Assembly: GCA_938035125.1 (NCBI GenBank)
Contig: CALHNS010000011.1
Coordinates: 1-64,000 of the forward strand
From: an uncultured Granulosicoccaceae bacterium
GTDB taxonomy: Bacteria; Pseudomonadota; Gammaproteobacteria; Granulosicoccales; Granulosicoccaceae
DNA length: 64,000 bases
Direction of reading: 5' to 3'
Part shown: positions 30,868 through 41,068 of the stretch, one piece after another
How positions within the stretch are numbered: position 1 is the first letter of the stretch
Layout of the letters: the number at the start of each line of letters is the position of its first letter
The notes under the pieces: model-generated
Database searches by the model: none
Seen by the model: the letters and a program-made list of their open reading frames with translations, nothing else
Told to the model about the DNA's origin: nothing
Made by a program: the position numbers and the translations under genes

Positions 30868-31731
30868 ATGGCTTCAGGTAAAGAGATACGCACGCAGATC
30901 AAGAGTATTCAAAATACTCAAAAGATCACGAAAGCGATGGAAATGGTGGCGGCATCTAAGATGCGTAAAGCGCAGGATCGCATGAATGCGAACCGGCCTT
31001 ACGCTACTAAAATGCGTCAGGTAATTGGGCACGTGGCTGCGGCTAACGTGGAATACAAGCACCCCTACCTAATTGATCGCCCCGATGTAAAGCGCGTGGG
31101 TTTTATGATCGTTTCAACCGATCGTGGTTTGTGTGGTGGCTTAAACACCAACGCTATTAAAGCCGCTGTTGGTGCAATGAAAGAGTGGGATGAGAAGGGC
31201 GCCGAAATCGACGTCGTTACCATCGGCAAAAAAGCCACTCAAGCGTTCGCACGAATGGGTGCCAACGTTGTTGGTTCAGTCACCGACTTAGGTGATGCAC
31301 CTGAACTGTCAACGCTAATTGGTGCTATGCGAGTCATGCTCGATGCCTACGATGAAGGCAAAATTGATCGCTTGTACATTGTTGAAACTGAATTTGTAAA
31401 CACCATGACTCAAACACCGCGAGTAACTCAATTACTGCCAGCGGTTGCAGAACTGGGCGAAGAGCGTGCAAGCGCTTGGGATTATTTATACGAACCGAGT
31501 GCAGAAGATGTGCTCGACAACCTGATGACTCGTTACATCGAATCTCTGATTTATCAATCGGTAGTGGAGAACGTAGCGTGTGAGATGTCAGCTCGCATGA
31601 TTGCCATGAAGAGCGCATCGGACAACGCAGGTGAGCTTATTGGTGAACTGCAATTGGTTTACAACAAAGCTCGTCAAGCGGCAATCACTCAGGAAATTTC
31701 CGAAATCGTTGGCGGCGCTGCTGCGGTTTAG
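30868..31731 (+). CDS. atpG: ATP synthase F1 subunit gamma
   Basis: A 287-residue central-stalk subunit that rotates inside the alpha3beta3 head. The N-terminal coiled coil ([23 protein letters not shown]) and the C-terminal helix ([18 protein letters not shown]) form the shaft. [11 protein letters not shown] is a conserved block. Length and position between atpA and atpD are standard. Confidence 0.98.
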   Translation: MASGKEIRTQIKSIQNTQKITKAMEMVAASKMRKAQDRMNANRPYATKMRQVIGHVAAANVEYKHPYLIDRPDVKRVGFMIVSTDRGLCGGLNTNAIKAAVGAMKEWDEKGAEIDVVTIGKKATQAFARMGANVVGSVTDLGDAPELSTLIGAMRVMLDAYDEGKIDRLYIVETEFVNTMTQTPRVTQLLPAVAELGEERASAWDYLYEPSAEDVLDNLMTRYIESLIYQSVVENVACEMSARMIAMKSASDNAGELIGELQLVYNKARQAAITQEISEIVGGAAAV

Positions 31732-33144
<1,413 letters not shown>

Positions 33145-33146
33145 TC

Positions 33147-33566
33147 ATGGCTTCCACCTTCAAAGTTGACATTGTTAGCGCCGAGAAAGAAATCTTCTCT
33201 GGTGAAGGCACCATGGTCACAGCGTCTGCGCAAATGGGTGAAGTAGGTATTGCTCCTGGGCACGCACCATTCATTACTGGCATTAAGCCAGGTGAAGTGC
33301 ATGTAAAGACGGTAGGCGATGCAGAAGGTGTGGATATCTACGTGTCTGGCGGAATCTTAGAGGTTCAACCCAATCACGTCACTATCTTGGCTGACGCCGC
33401 TCTTCGCGGTGATGAGATAGATGAAGCGGCGGCGCTGAAAGCTAAGGAAGAGGCTGAAGCGATGCTAACCGGTTCACCTTCGGAAGTTAACTACGCTGAA
33501 GTACAGGCTAGGTTGGCAGAAGCGTCGGCTCAGTTATCGTTGATTAAAAAGTTACGTCAGAACTAA
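33147..33566 (+). CDS. atpC: ATP synthase F1 subunit epsilon
   Basis: A 139-residue protein with an N-terminal beta-sandwich (GIAPGHAPFITGIKPGEV) and a C-terminal helical pair (about residues 90-139). It couples rotation to the c ring and can inhibit ATP hydrolysis when its C-terminal helices extend. It is the last atp gene, followed by a strong terminator. Confidence 0.97.
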   Translation: MASTFKVDIVSAEKEIFSGEGTMVTASAQMGEVGIAPGHAPFITGIKPGEVHVKTVGDAEGVDIYVSGGILEVQPNHVTILADAALRGDEIDEAAALKAKEEAEAMLTGSPSEVNYAEVQARLAEASAQLSLIKKLRQN

Positions 33567-33590
33567 TAAGTCTCAAAAGCCTTATTGCAT

Positions 33591-33626
33591 AAGGCCGGAC
33601 AGGGTGACCTGTTCGGCCTTTTTTTA
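33591..33626 (+). terminator. Intrinsic terminator of the atp operon
   Basis: AAGGCCG-GACAGG pairs with CCTGTT-CGGCCTT around a short GTGA loop and is followed by a run of seven or more T. It lies 25 bases after the atpC stop. Confidence 0.9.
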
Positions 33627-33781
33627 TTTCCGCGATCAATGTATCAACACAGCAGCCGTCAACCGGTGATAGATCGTTGACATTGGAATGTTAGCTATTG
33701 GTTAGCTAAGTTTGTGTTTTTCAATATTTGTGTCACGCTTCACATGTTGATTCTTTTGTTACTAGGAAACCGATAGCGGCT

Positions 33782-35152
33782 ATGGCCATTCGACTCATTA
33801 TTCTTGCTGCGGGTAAAGGCACTCGCATGAAGTCGCAACTTCCCAAAGTGTTGCATCCTCTTGCTGGTACACCTTTGTTGGGGCACGTAATCAATACTGG
33901 CCTCTCATTAAACGCCTCTGGTATCACCGTGGTCATTGGTCATGGTGCTGAGTTAGTAAGAGATACCATCACTCAAGATGTTCAATGGGCAATGCAAACT
34001 GAACAGCTAGGAACTGCCCATGCTGTGATGCAAGGCCTTGAAGGCATACAAGATGATGATACGGTGCTGCTAACTTACGGCGATGTTCCCTTGACGCGTG
34101 CTTCCACTTATCAACGCATGTTGGATGTGGTTAGCGATGAGCGAATGGGACTATTAACCCTTCGCATGGATGATCCTACGGGGTATGGGCGTATTATTCG
34201 CGCAGATAACCCTGACACCGGGCCCATCGTTGGTATTGTTGAGCAGAAAGACGCAACCCCTGAGCAGCTGGCCATAAACGAAGGCAACTGCGGTGTTATA
34301 TCCATTCGTGGAAAATGGTTATTGAGCTTACTGAAGCAAATTGGTAACGACAACGCACAAGGCGAGTACTACCTAACCGATTTAATTGGATTGGCTGTTG
34401 AGAACAACGTAACAGTTGAAGCAATACACCCTGAAGATGCATGGGAAACGGATGGTGTGAACAGCCGTGTTCAGTTAGCCATGTTAGAGCGAGTGCATCA
34501 AGCCAATCAAGCGCAAGCCCTAATGGAAGGTGGCGTAACCTTACACGATCCTTCGCGTTTAGATATTCGTGGTAGCTTGGCACACGGTACTGATGTTTCT
34601 ATCGATATTAACGCCGTTTTTATTGGCAGTTGTAAAATTGGCAATAATGTCACGATTGGTCCGAATTGCACATTTATCAATGCCACTATTGGTGATGGAA
34701 CTACCGTGCAGGCGAACAGTGTGGTTGAAGATTCAGTGATCGGTGAGAATGGCGACATTGGACCTTACGCTCGTTTACGTCCAGGTTGCGAATTAGCGAA
34801 CAATGTAAAGATTGGAAACTTCGTTGAAGCTAAGAAAGCGGTTATTGGAAATGGCAGTAAAGTTAACCATCTAAGTTATGTTGGCGATGCTGAATTGGCC
34901 GAAAACGTCAACGTAGGTGCCGGTACCATTACTTGCAACTACGATGGTGTAAATAAACACAAGACAATCATAGGGTCGGGTGCTTTTATTGGCTCAAACA
35001 CCGCGTTGGTCGCTCCAGTAACTGTGGGTGCTGATGCAACCATAGGGGCAGGTAGTACTATCGCTAAACAAGCACCTGATGGGCAATTAACCATCACGCG
35101 CGCTAAGCAAACAACCATTGAAGGTTGGCAGCGTCCAACTAAAAAAAACTAA
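33782..35152 (+). CDS. glmU: Bifunctional UDP-GlcNAc pyrophosphorylase / glucosamine-1-P acetyltransferase
   Basis: A 456-residue enzyme that makes UDP-GlcNAc for peptidoglycan and lipopolysaccharide. The N-terminal uridyltransferase domain has LAAGKGTRMKSQLPKVLH. The C-terminal left-handed beta-helix (from about residue 250) shows hexapeptide repeats such as IGNNVTIGPNC and ends with the acetyltransferase site. The start is the ATG at 33782, 18 codons after the ORF track's, giving the standard MAIRLIILAAG. A TTGACA at 33677 may be part of its promoter, but no good -10 follows. glmS is 15 bases downstream. Confidence 0.98.
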   Translation: MAIRLIILAAGKGTRMKSQLPKVLHPLAGTPLLGHVINTGLSLNASGITVVIGHGAELVRDTITQDVQWAMQTEQLGTAHAVMQGLEGIQDDDTVLLTYGDVPLTRASTYQRMLDVVSDERMGLLTLRMDDPTGYGRIIRADNPDTGPIVGIVEQKDATPEQLAINEGNCGVISIRGKWLLSLLKQIGNDNAQGEYYLTDLIGLAVENNVTVEAIHPEDAWETDGVNSRVQLAMLERVHQANQAQALMEGGVTLHDPSRLDIRGSLAHGTDVSIDINAVFIGSCKIGNNVTIGPNCTFINATIGDGTTVQANSVVEDSVIGENGDIGPYARLRPGCELANNVKIGNFVEAKKAVIGNGSKVNHLSYVGDAELAENVNVGAGTITCNYDGVNKHKTIIGSGAFIGSNTALVAPVTVGADATIGAGSTIAKQAPDGQLTITRAKQTTIEGWQRPTKKN

Positions 35153-35167
35153 CGGGTAACTAAGCAC

Positions 35168-37000
35168 ATGTGTGGAATCGTAGGCGCAGTAGCGCAACGT
35201 GATATAGCTGACATACTATTGATGGGCTTAAAAAGCCTGGAATATAGAGGGTATGACTCTGCCGGTTTAGCAACCATCAACGCAGCAGGCGAGATGAAGC
35301 GTGTTCGTCGCGTGGGTAAAGTGAAAGAACTGGTTGATGCAGTTGCCATAGAAGGTTGTGATGGCGGCACCGGTATTGCTCACACGCGCTGGGCAACTCA
35401 TGGTGAACCCAATGAAGCGAATGCGCACCCACACGTATCTAGTGATCGTTTTGCAGTTGTTCACAATGGCATTATCGAGAACCATGAAGAGCTAAGAACC
35501 GAGCTAAAAGCACTCGGATATGTGTTCACCTCTGACACCGATACAGAAGTTATTGCCCATTCCATTGCCGAGTCAATGAAGACGACAGAGTCGTTATTTG
35601 TTGCAGTACAGCAGTTATCAAGCCGTCTTGAAGGTGCTTACGGCATGGTGATTATGGATTTAACCCAACCTGAGCGTTTGGTAGTTGCTCGCTCTGGTAG
35701 CCCATTGGTTATTGGTTACGGTGTTGGTGAAAACTTTATTGCCTCTGATCAGTTAGCGCTTTTGCCTGTCACGCGCCGATTTGCCTATTTAGAAGAAGGC
35801 GATGTTGCCGAAGTAACACGTACTACGGTAACCATTGTTGATGTTGACGGTAACCCTGTTGAACGAGCGGTTGAAGAATCAACGCTTGCTCAGGACGCTG
35901 GCAGCAAAGGAAATTATAGGCACTACATGCAAAAGGAAATGTACGAGCAACCCGTTGCGATTCAACGCACAGTTGCAGGACGTTTAGACGGCTCAGTCGT
36001 TCCCGATTCTGCGTTTGGTGAAAATGCAGCTGAATTTTTACCCAATATTGAGCATGTACAAATCATTGCCTGTGGTACCAGTTATCACGCAGGAATGACA
36101 GCGCGCTACTGGTTTGAATCATTTGGCGGCGTATCTTGTAACGTTGAGATAGCTTCAGAGTATCGTTACCGCGAATCTTTTGTTCGCCCGAATAGCCTTC
36201 TGGTAACCATTTCTCAGTCAGGTGAAACGGCCGATACGCTAGCCGCTCTTCGCTTAGCGAAAGAGCAAGGTTACATGAGTAGTCTTACCATCTGTAACGT
36301 TGATGGCTCTTCATTAGTGCGTGAATCCGATATGGTTTACCTAATGAAAGCAGGCGCTGAAATTGGTGTTGCATCAACGAAAGCCTTTACCGTTCAATTG
36401 ACAGGCTTGTTATTACTGGCTGCAGCAATTGGTAAACACCGCGGTATGTCGGATGCCATGAGCCAACAAATTACATCAGCGGTGCAAGCACTTCCTGCTA
36501 AATTAGAGCAAGTGCTTACCATGGATGAAGCCATTCAAGACTTGGCTGAAGATTTTGCTGATAAGAGTTCTAGTTTATTTCTTGGCCGAGGTGATCAGTA
36601 CCCCATCGCGATGGAAGGTGCACTGAAGCTTAAAGAGATTTCCTATATTCACGCTGAAGCCTATGCAGCTGGTGAGCTTAAGCACGGGCCACTAGCGCTT
36701 ATCGATGCCGATATGCCAGTAATTGTTGTGGCACCTAGTAACGACTTAGTTGAAAAGTTAAAGTCAAACGTTGAAGAAGTACGTGCTCGCGGCAGCTTGA
36801 TGTACATATTCGCAGATAAAGATGCAAAATTTAAAAGCGATGAGACCATGAAGGTGCTTGAAGTGCCACCTTGTGACCCAGTGGTAGCGCCGATCGTATA
36901 CACCATACCGCTACAGTTGCTGTCGTATCATGTAGCCATTATTAAGGGCACAGATGTGGATCAGCCGCGTAACTTGGCTAAATCGGTAACGGTTGAATAA
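35168..37000 (+). CDS. glmS: Glutamine-fructose-6-phosphate aminotransferase (isomerising)
   Basis: A 610-residue enzyme that makes glucosamine-6-phosphate, the first step to UDP-GlcNAc. The nucleophile Cys follows the initiator Met ([10 protein letters not shown]). The N-terminal Ntn glutaminase domain has TRWATHGEP, and the two SIS domains have the CGTSYHAG and [10 protein letters not shown] phosphosugar blocks. The C-terminus ends [11 protein letters not shown] as in the family. No glmS ribozyme is expected in this group and none is visible in the 15-base gap before it. Confidence 0.98.
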   Translation: MCGIVGAVAQRDIADILLMGLKSLEYRGYDSAGLATINAAGEMKRVRRVGKVKELVDAVAIEGCDGGTGIAHTRWATHGEPNEANAHPHVSSDRFAVVHNGIIENHEELRTELKALGYVFTSDTDTEVIAHSIAESMKTTESLFVAVQQLSSRLEGAYGMVIMDLTQPERLVVARSGSPLVIGYGVGENFIASDQLALLPVTRRFAYLEEGDVAEVTRTTVTIVDVDGNPVERAVEESTLAQDAGSKGNYRHYMQKEMYEQPVAIQRTVAGRLDGSVVPDSAFGENAAEFLPNIEHVQIIACGTSYHAGMTARYWFESFGGVSCNVEIASEYRYRESFVRPNSLLVTISQSGETADTLAALRLAKEQGYMSSLTICNVDGSSLVRESDMVYLMKAGAEIGVASTKAFTVQLTGLLLLAAAIGKHRGMSDAMSQQITSAVQALPAKLEQVLTMDEAIQDLAEDFADKSSSLFLGRGDQYPIAMEGALKLKEISYIHAEAYAAGELKHGPLALIDADMPVIVVAPSNDLVEKLKSNVEEVRARGSLMYIFADKDAKFKSDETMKVLEVPPCDPVVAPIVYTIPLQLLSYHVAIIKGTDVDQPRNLAKSVTVE

Positions 37001-37008
37001 AATATCGT

Positions 37009-37064
37009 AAGTAACTAAGTAACTAAGTAACTAAGTAACTAAGTAACTAAGTAACTAAGTAACT
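37009..37064. repeat. Seven perfect tandem copies of AAGTAACT
   Basis: An eight-base unit repeated seven times without error, just after the glmS stop and before its terminator. All three frames contain TAA or TAG stops in the array or close by, so it is not coding. Confidence 0.95.
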
Positions 37065-37111
37065 GGGTAATAGTTAAACACAGCTTTTACTTAGAGTTAG
37101 TTTAATGATTT

Positions 37112-37144
37112 AAAAAAGCCCTCACCTAAGTGAGGGCTTTTTTA
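37112..37144. terminator. Bidirectional intrinsic terminator between glmS and the TPR gene
   Basis: AAAAAGCCCTCAC pairs perfectly with GTGAGGGCTTTTT around a four-base loop. Both strands end in T-runs, so it can serve glmS and the convergent TPR gene. Confidence 0.92.
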
Positions 37145-37148
37145 TGTG

Positions 37149-37637
37149 TTAAGTATTATTCAATGCCGCTTGCAGTAGATCTCTCTCCTCGCATCCGTCG
37201 GGGCAAAGCATTTCTAGTTTTTTCAAATTCGCGTTAGCAGAATCAATGTCTCCCAACATGATAAATAGCTCGCCTTGATACTCCAGTGCGCCCTTGTGTT
37301 CAGGGTCAATTTCTAGCGCGTTCAAATAGGCTGCTTCTGCTTGCTCAAGTTTATTGGATTTTCTTAGTGCAAACCCTTGTAAGTTCCAAGCATCGGCATT
37401 ATCAGAATCACCTTTGGTGATAGTTTTTAGAATTTTTATGGCAGCGGTATATTTTTCCTTGTACACCAATTTCTCTGCTTTTTTGTATCGCTCAGTGTAG
37501 TTAATAGGCTTGGGGTTGGAATCATCGGCGAATGCGATTTGGGATGAAAAGCCGATAGATACTATAAACAGTACGGCTACTGTAATTGAGCGTATCATCG
37601 AATTTTCTGGGTTTAGGCTAAGGTTGTTTTTAGTCAT
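37149..37637 (-). CDS. Exported TPR-repeat protein
   Basis: About 162 residues from the ATG at 37637, which has a weak GAAG Shine-Dalgarno; a start at 37598 (MIRSITVAVLF) would give a plainer signal peptide. The hydrophobic segment and AFA-type cleavage site predict export. The mature part holds two to three tetratricopeptide repeats (AEKLVYKEKYTAAIKIL, ADAWNLQGFALRKSNKLEQAEAAYLNALEIDP, GALEYQGELFIMLGDIDSANANL). Two C-terminal cysteines (LCPDGCEE) may pair. TPRs mediate protein contacts; the partner is unknown. The longer ORF-track start would overlap the divergent transporter gene. Confidence 0.78.
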   Translation of the reverse strand: MTKNNLSLNPENSMIRSITVAVLFIVSIGFSSQIAFADDSNPKPINYTERYKKAEKLVYKEKYTAAIKILKTITKGDSDNADAWNLQGFALRKSNKLEQAEAAYLNALEIDPEHKGALEYQGELFIMLGDIDSANANLKKLEMLCPDGCEERDLLQAALNNT

Positions 37638-37678
37638 GGCTTCAATACTCAAATAATTAATAAACTTGGATCCGTAAA

Positions 37679-38566
37679 ATGCTGGGGCGGCTGTCACCTA
37701 ACATGCAAGGTATTTTGTACATGGTTTTGGCCATGTTTGGGTTTACCGTAAATGACTTGTTCGTAAAGTTTCTAGGCCAAACGCTTCCTGTCTTTCAGAT
37801 TATTGCTATTCGCGGCTTATTTATTTGTTCTTTTCTCTTAATTTGGCTACTGATTGTCAAAGTTCGCGATACCACGCCCGCAGTTCCTGATAAAAAAAGA
37901 TGGCCGTTAATTTTCATGCGAGCATTAATGGAAGTGCTGGCAACGATTGCTTTTCTGGTTGCTTTGGTACGAATCTCCTTTGCAGATGTATCAGCTGTCA
38001 TGCAATCTCTACCCTTAGCCGTAACCTTTGGTGCCGCCGTATTCTTGGGTGAGCCAGTGGGGTGGAGGCGTTGGGCAGCCATATTGATTGGCTTTGTTGG
38101 AGTTCTCATTATTATTCGTCCAGGTTTCGCTGGTTTTCAGCCCGCAACCTTATTGGTGGTGCTTTCGGTTTTGTTTGCAGCCGCAAGAGATCTCATCACC
38201 CGGGTATTACCTTCTGATGTACACAGTTATTGGGTAACGGTAGCAACGGCCATATTGGTAGCGGGGTTTGGGTTAACGTCCACCACAGTACTGGGGCAAT
38301 GGGTGCCTGTTTCTGTATCGTCTGTAATATTAATTTTTGGCGCCTCTTCTTTTTTGATCGTGGGTTATCTATCCATCATTCAAGCCATGCGAGTAGGGGA
38401 AGTTGCCAGTGTTACCCCTTTTCGATACACCAGCTTGTTGTGGGCCATCGTGTTTGGATTTTTAGTGTTCTCAGAAATACCTGACTGGTTAACGGTTCTG
38501 GGGTCATTGATCGTAGTGGGAACAGGCTTATTCGCGTGGTACCGAGAGAGGCGCATTGCCAGCTGA
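37679..38566 (+). CDS. EamA-family (DMT superfamily) membrane transporter
   Basis: A 295-residue protein with about ten hydrophobic helices arranged as two EamA halves (about residues 8-140 and 155-290). The family N-terminus GILYMVLAMFGFTVNDLFVKFLG and the end of each half (VGVLIIIRPG; GSLIVVGTGLFAWYRERR) are recognisable. Such carriers export or import small metabolites; the substrate cannot be read from sequence. The ATG at 37679 has GGA nine bases upstream; an in-frame ATG eight codons later is an alternative. It is divergent from the TPR gene and followed closely by the DUF3144-like gene. Confidence 0.85.
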   Translation: MLGRLSPNMQGILYMVLAMFGFTVNDLFVKFLGQTLPVFQIIAIRGLFICSFLLIWLLIVKVRDTTPAVPDKKRWPLIFMRALMEVLATIAFLVALVRISFADVSAVMQSLPLAVTFGAAVFLGEPVGWRRWAAILIGFVGVLIIIRPGFAGFQPATLLVVLSVLFAAARDLITRVLPSDVHSYWVTVATAILVAGFGLTSTTVLGQWVPVSVSSVILIFGASSFLIVGYLSIIQAMRVGEVASVTPFRYTSLLWAIVFGFLVFSEIPDWLTVLGSLIVVGTGLFAWYRERRIAS

Positions 38567-38578
38567 TACAATACGCCC

Positions 38579-38887
38579 ATGAGCGAAAACGATACCGATA
38601 CCGAAGAAGCCCGCAACCGCGAATTTTTAATGCTGGCCGATCAATTCATTGATTTGGCGAATCAAAAACTTGATGGTCACGACCCCAGCATGATCAGTGC
38701 TGCGTTTATGTTCGCATCGTCGCGCTTTTGTGCTTTTTCAGTGGCAGCACAAATTGATAACCCAAAAGAATTTGAAAAAGAAAAAGGCGCAGCGTTAGAA
38801 CATTATTCTGGTGAGTACTACAACATGCTTGAACAGAATTTAGATCGTCATGATGAGTTGTTAAACGACGCAGAAAGCGACAGTTAA
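38579..38887 (+). CDS. DUF3144-like small acidic protein
   Basis: A 102-residue soluble, acidic protein. FLMLADQFIDLANQKL and SAAFMFASSRFCAFSVAAQ resemble the DUF3144 family of short proteobacterial proteins of unknown function; I rely on memory of the family pattern. No signal or membrane segment is seen. It starts 13 bases after the EamA gene and is probably in the same transcript. Confidence 0.7.
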   Translation: MSENDTDTEEARNREFLMLADQFIDLANQKLDGHDPSMISAAFMFASSRFCAFSVAAQIDNPKEFEKEKGAALEHYSGEYYNMLEQNLDRHDELLNDAESDS

Positions 38888-38910
38888 AAAATCAAGCTTT
38901 ATAATTAGCG

Positions 38911-38931
38911 CAAGACCCAAGACCCAAGACC
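38911..38931. repeat. Three tandem 7-base units (CAAGACC)
   Basis: CAAGACC is repeated three times exactly, then decays to CAAAACG, in the short gap between two convergent genes. Confidence 0.85.
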
Positions 38932-38938
38932 CAAAACG

Positions 38939-40264
38939 CTAACGTGGTTCGTCGTTCTCTTCATCACCTAAGTCATAATGCTGTTCGTACATCTCTTCAG
39001 CTTCTTCCTCGGCATCCAGTGCGTCTTCTTCAACCTGTTCAATAGCAATTTCTGTGGCCACTTCCGTCATAACCGCTGTGGTGCGCGCCGTAATTGGCAT
39101 CATCGGCGCCTGTTCATCAATATCTACCGTGTCTCGTTGAGTCATTCGATAAAGCCCGTACATGCATACGGCTAGCATCAAAACTGCGATGGTGATGTAG
39201 AACCAATGGTTTCCGAAATTAGTCATTAGAAAACCTGCGATTATAGGGCCGCCCATAGCACCACTTCCATTTAAGAACATTAGGCCGCCAGAGGCTGCTG
39301 GCATTTTTTCTGTGGGTAGATAATCGTTTGCGTGGGCAACCAATAAGGAATACAACGGCGTTGAAGTGCCGCCAAGAATTAAAGCGGTGGCTAATAACAC
39401 GGGGAAGTTATTACTAAAGAACGATCCGAAGATTGCAGCAAAACAACCTGCCGCGGTTAGTGCAATGATGAGGTGGCGTCGATCCATTCGATCAGACAAC
39501 CAACCCACAGGGTATTGCAACACCATGCCACCTGTGAAAATCATCGTGACGTAAATCGATACGTCCGCAACGCTTAACCCTTTAGCAACGGCGTATACCG
39601 GCGCCATAGCATATAAAATGGAATAAATTCCGCCTAATAAAATCATGCCGATTGATGCCAAGGGTGAGGCATTGATCAGCTCTGCGATATTCATTCTCGC
39701 TGTGGTTTGATGCATGGGGGCAGGGGAGGTGGATAAAAGAATGGGTGCGAATGAGATGGATACCAACACCGTAAGTAGAATGAACAATTCGTAGCCTGCT
39801 GGATCACCTACGTTCAACAACAATTGCCCCAATATCATTCCTAACATTTGAACGATGGTGTAGATAGATAAGGCTTGGCCACGCGTCTCATTGGTAGCGC
39901 TGTCATTCATCCAACTTTCTGCCACGACATACAGGCCAGAAAAACACAATCCCACCACTAAACGAAGCGCCATCCAAGCGGCAGGATGAACCAGAGCGCC
40001 GTACAAAATGAATGCTGCAGACACAAGTGAACCAAAAGCTGCGAAAACTCGCACATGCCCAACACGGCGTAAAAGAATTGGCGTTATTTGCGAGCCTGCC
40101 AGAAAACCGACGAAGTATGCCGACATGACATAACCCAAGGTGGCTGAATCGATCGATTCGATACCCCCTCGCACGCCCAGCAGCGTGCCCTGCAGCCCAT
40201 TACCCAGCATTAGCAGCAACATGCCAATGAGTAACGCCCAGGAGTTTTTAATGACCTCTAACAT
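38939..40264 (-). CDS. Major facilitator superfamily transporter, YcaD-like
   Basis: A 441-residue protein with 12 predicted membrane helices in about residues 8-375. The inter-helix motif after helix 2 is present (ITPILLRRVGHVRVFA), and GLYVVAESWMNDSATNETRGQALS is typical of the YcaD group of MFS carriers. The C-terminal 60 or so residues are cytoplasmic and strongly acidic (EEDALDAEEEAEEMYE), an extension the core fold does not need. The substrate is unknown. It is transcribed convergently with the DUF3144-like gene. Confidence 0.87.
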   Translation of the reverse strand: MLEVIKNSWALLIGMLLLMLGNGLQGTLLGVRGGIESIDSATLGYVMSAYFVGFLAGSQITPILLRRVGHVRVFAAFGSLVSAAFILYGALVHPAAWMALRLVVGLCFSGLYVVAESWMNDSATNETRGQALSIYTIVQMLGMILGQLLLNVGDPAGYELFILLTVLVSISFAPILLSTSPAPMHQTTARMNIAELINASPLASIGMILLGGIYSILYAMAPVYAVAKGLSVADVSIYVTMIFTGGMVLQYPVGWLSDRMDRRHLIIALTAAGCFAAIFGSFFSNNFPVLLATALILGGTSTPLYSLLVAHANDYLPTEKMPAASGGLMFLNGSGAMGGPIIAGFLMTNFGNHWFYITIAVLMLAVCMYGLYRMTQRDTVDIDEQAPMMPITARTTAVMTEVATEIAIEQVEEDALDAEEEAEEMYEQHYDLGDEENDEPR

Positions 40265-40420
40265 GATAGGTACTTCGGCTGATCGAGGCCTTTGATAAGG
40301 GCGTTATAGCTGCGTTTGTGAATGTATGCAACGCTTGTGTGAACTACAGTCGTTTGTGTGTCAGAGTATGCCGTTGACCCTTATACTTTTTGCTACTTAA
40401 ATGTTTTGAATGGTGACCTT

Positions 40421-41020
40421 ATGAGCCGTACTGTCAATTACTACCACTTTCTGATCTCACCTTATAGCTACCTCGGTATTAACGGGCTTAATGCCTTAGT
40501 ATCGAAACACAACCTAACGGTGAATTACTTGCCGATGTCTGTGATGGATGTGTTCGGGGAAACAGGCGGCGTGCCCCCTGCCAAGCGCCACCCTTCTCGT
40601 CAGCGTCAGCGCATGGATGAGTTAAAGCGTTGGTCTGAGCATTTAGGTTTGAAAATGAATTTAACCCCTAAGCACTTCCCAACCGATCAAACATTGGGAG
40701 CCCAGATGGTATTGGCCGCTGGTGGGGCAACAGGCAACCCCGATGCTGGCAAGTTAGTTAATGGCTTACTTACCGCGGTATGGGCAGAGGAAAAAGATGT
40801 TGCCGACGAAGCCACATTAATTGCCGTTGCAGACAGTGTTGGACTGCCAGGTTCCGAGCTGTTAGCGCAAGCCAAAGATGAGCAATGGGCCAAAGCCTAT
40901 GCCAAAACCACCGAAACGGCTATTGCTGCAGGTGTGTTTGGTTCACCAACGTATCAACTGGGTGATGAATTGTACTGGGGCCAGGATCGGCTCGAATTTT
41001 TAGATCGCGCGCTCAGCTAG
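40421..41020 (+). CDS. 2-hydroxychromene-2-carboxylate isomerase / DsbA-family protein
   Basis: A 199-residue protein of the glutathione-S-transferase kappa / HCCA isomerase branch of the thioredoxin fold. YYHFLISPYSYLG at the N-terminus places a serine where DsbA has its cysteines, as in HCCA isomerase. The C-terminal VFGSPTYQLGDELYWGQDRLEFL is the other signature. The known relatives act in naphthalene degradation, but many homologues sit outside such pathways and none is present here, so the substrate is open. The start is the ATG at 40421, preceded by GGTGA; the ORF track begins 21 codons earlier. Confidence 0.87.
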   Translation: MSRTVNYYHFLISPYSYLGINGLNALVSKHNLTVNYLPMSVMDVFGETGGVPPAKRHPSRQRQRMDELKRWSEHLGLKMNLTPKHFPTDQTLGAQMVLAAGGATGNPDAGKLVNGLLTAVWAEEKDVADEATLIAVADSVGLPGSELLAQAKDEQWAKAYAKTTETAIAAGVFGSPTYQLGDELYWGQDRLEFLDRALS

Positions 41021-41068
41021 GGCACGCGTTTTTACTTTACATACTGATTATCAGGAGATTCGCTCAAG

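Noticed and set aside
37009-37064. Tandem arrays as a CRISPR
   Set aside because: The units are contiguous and identical with no spacers, and no cas genes are present.
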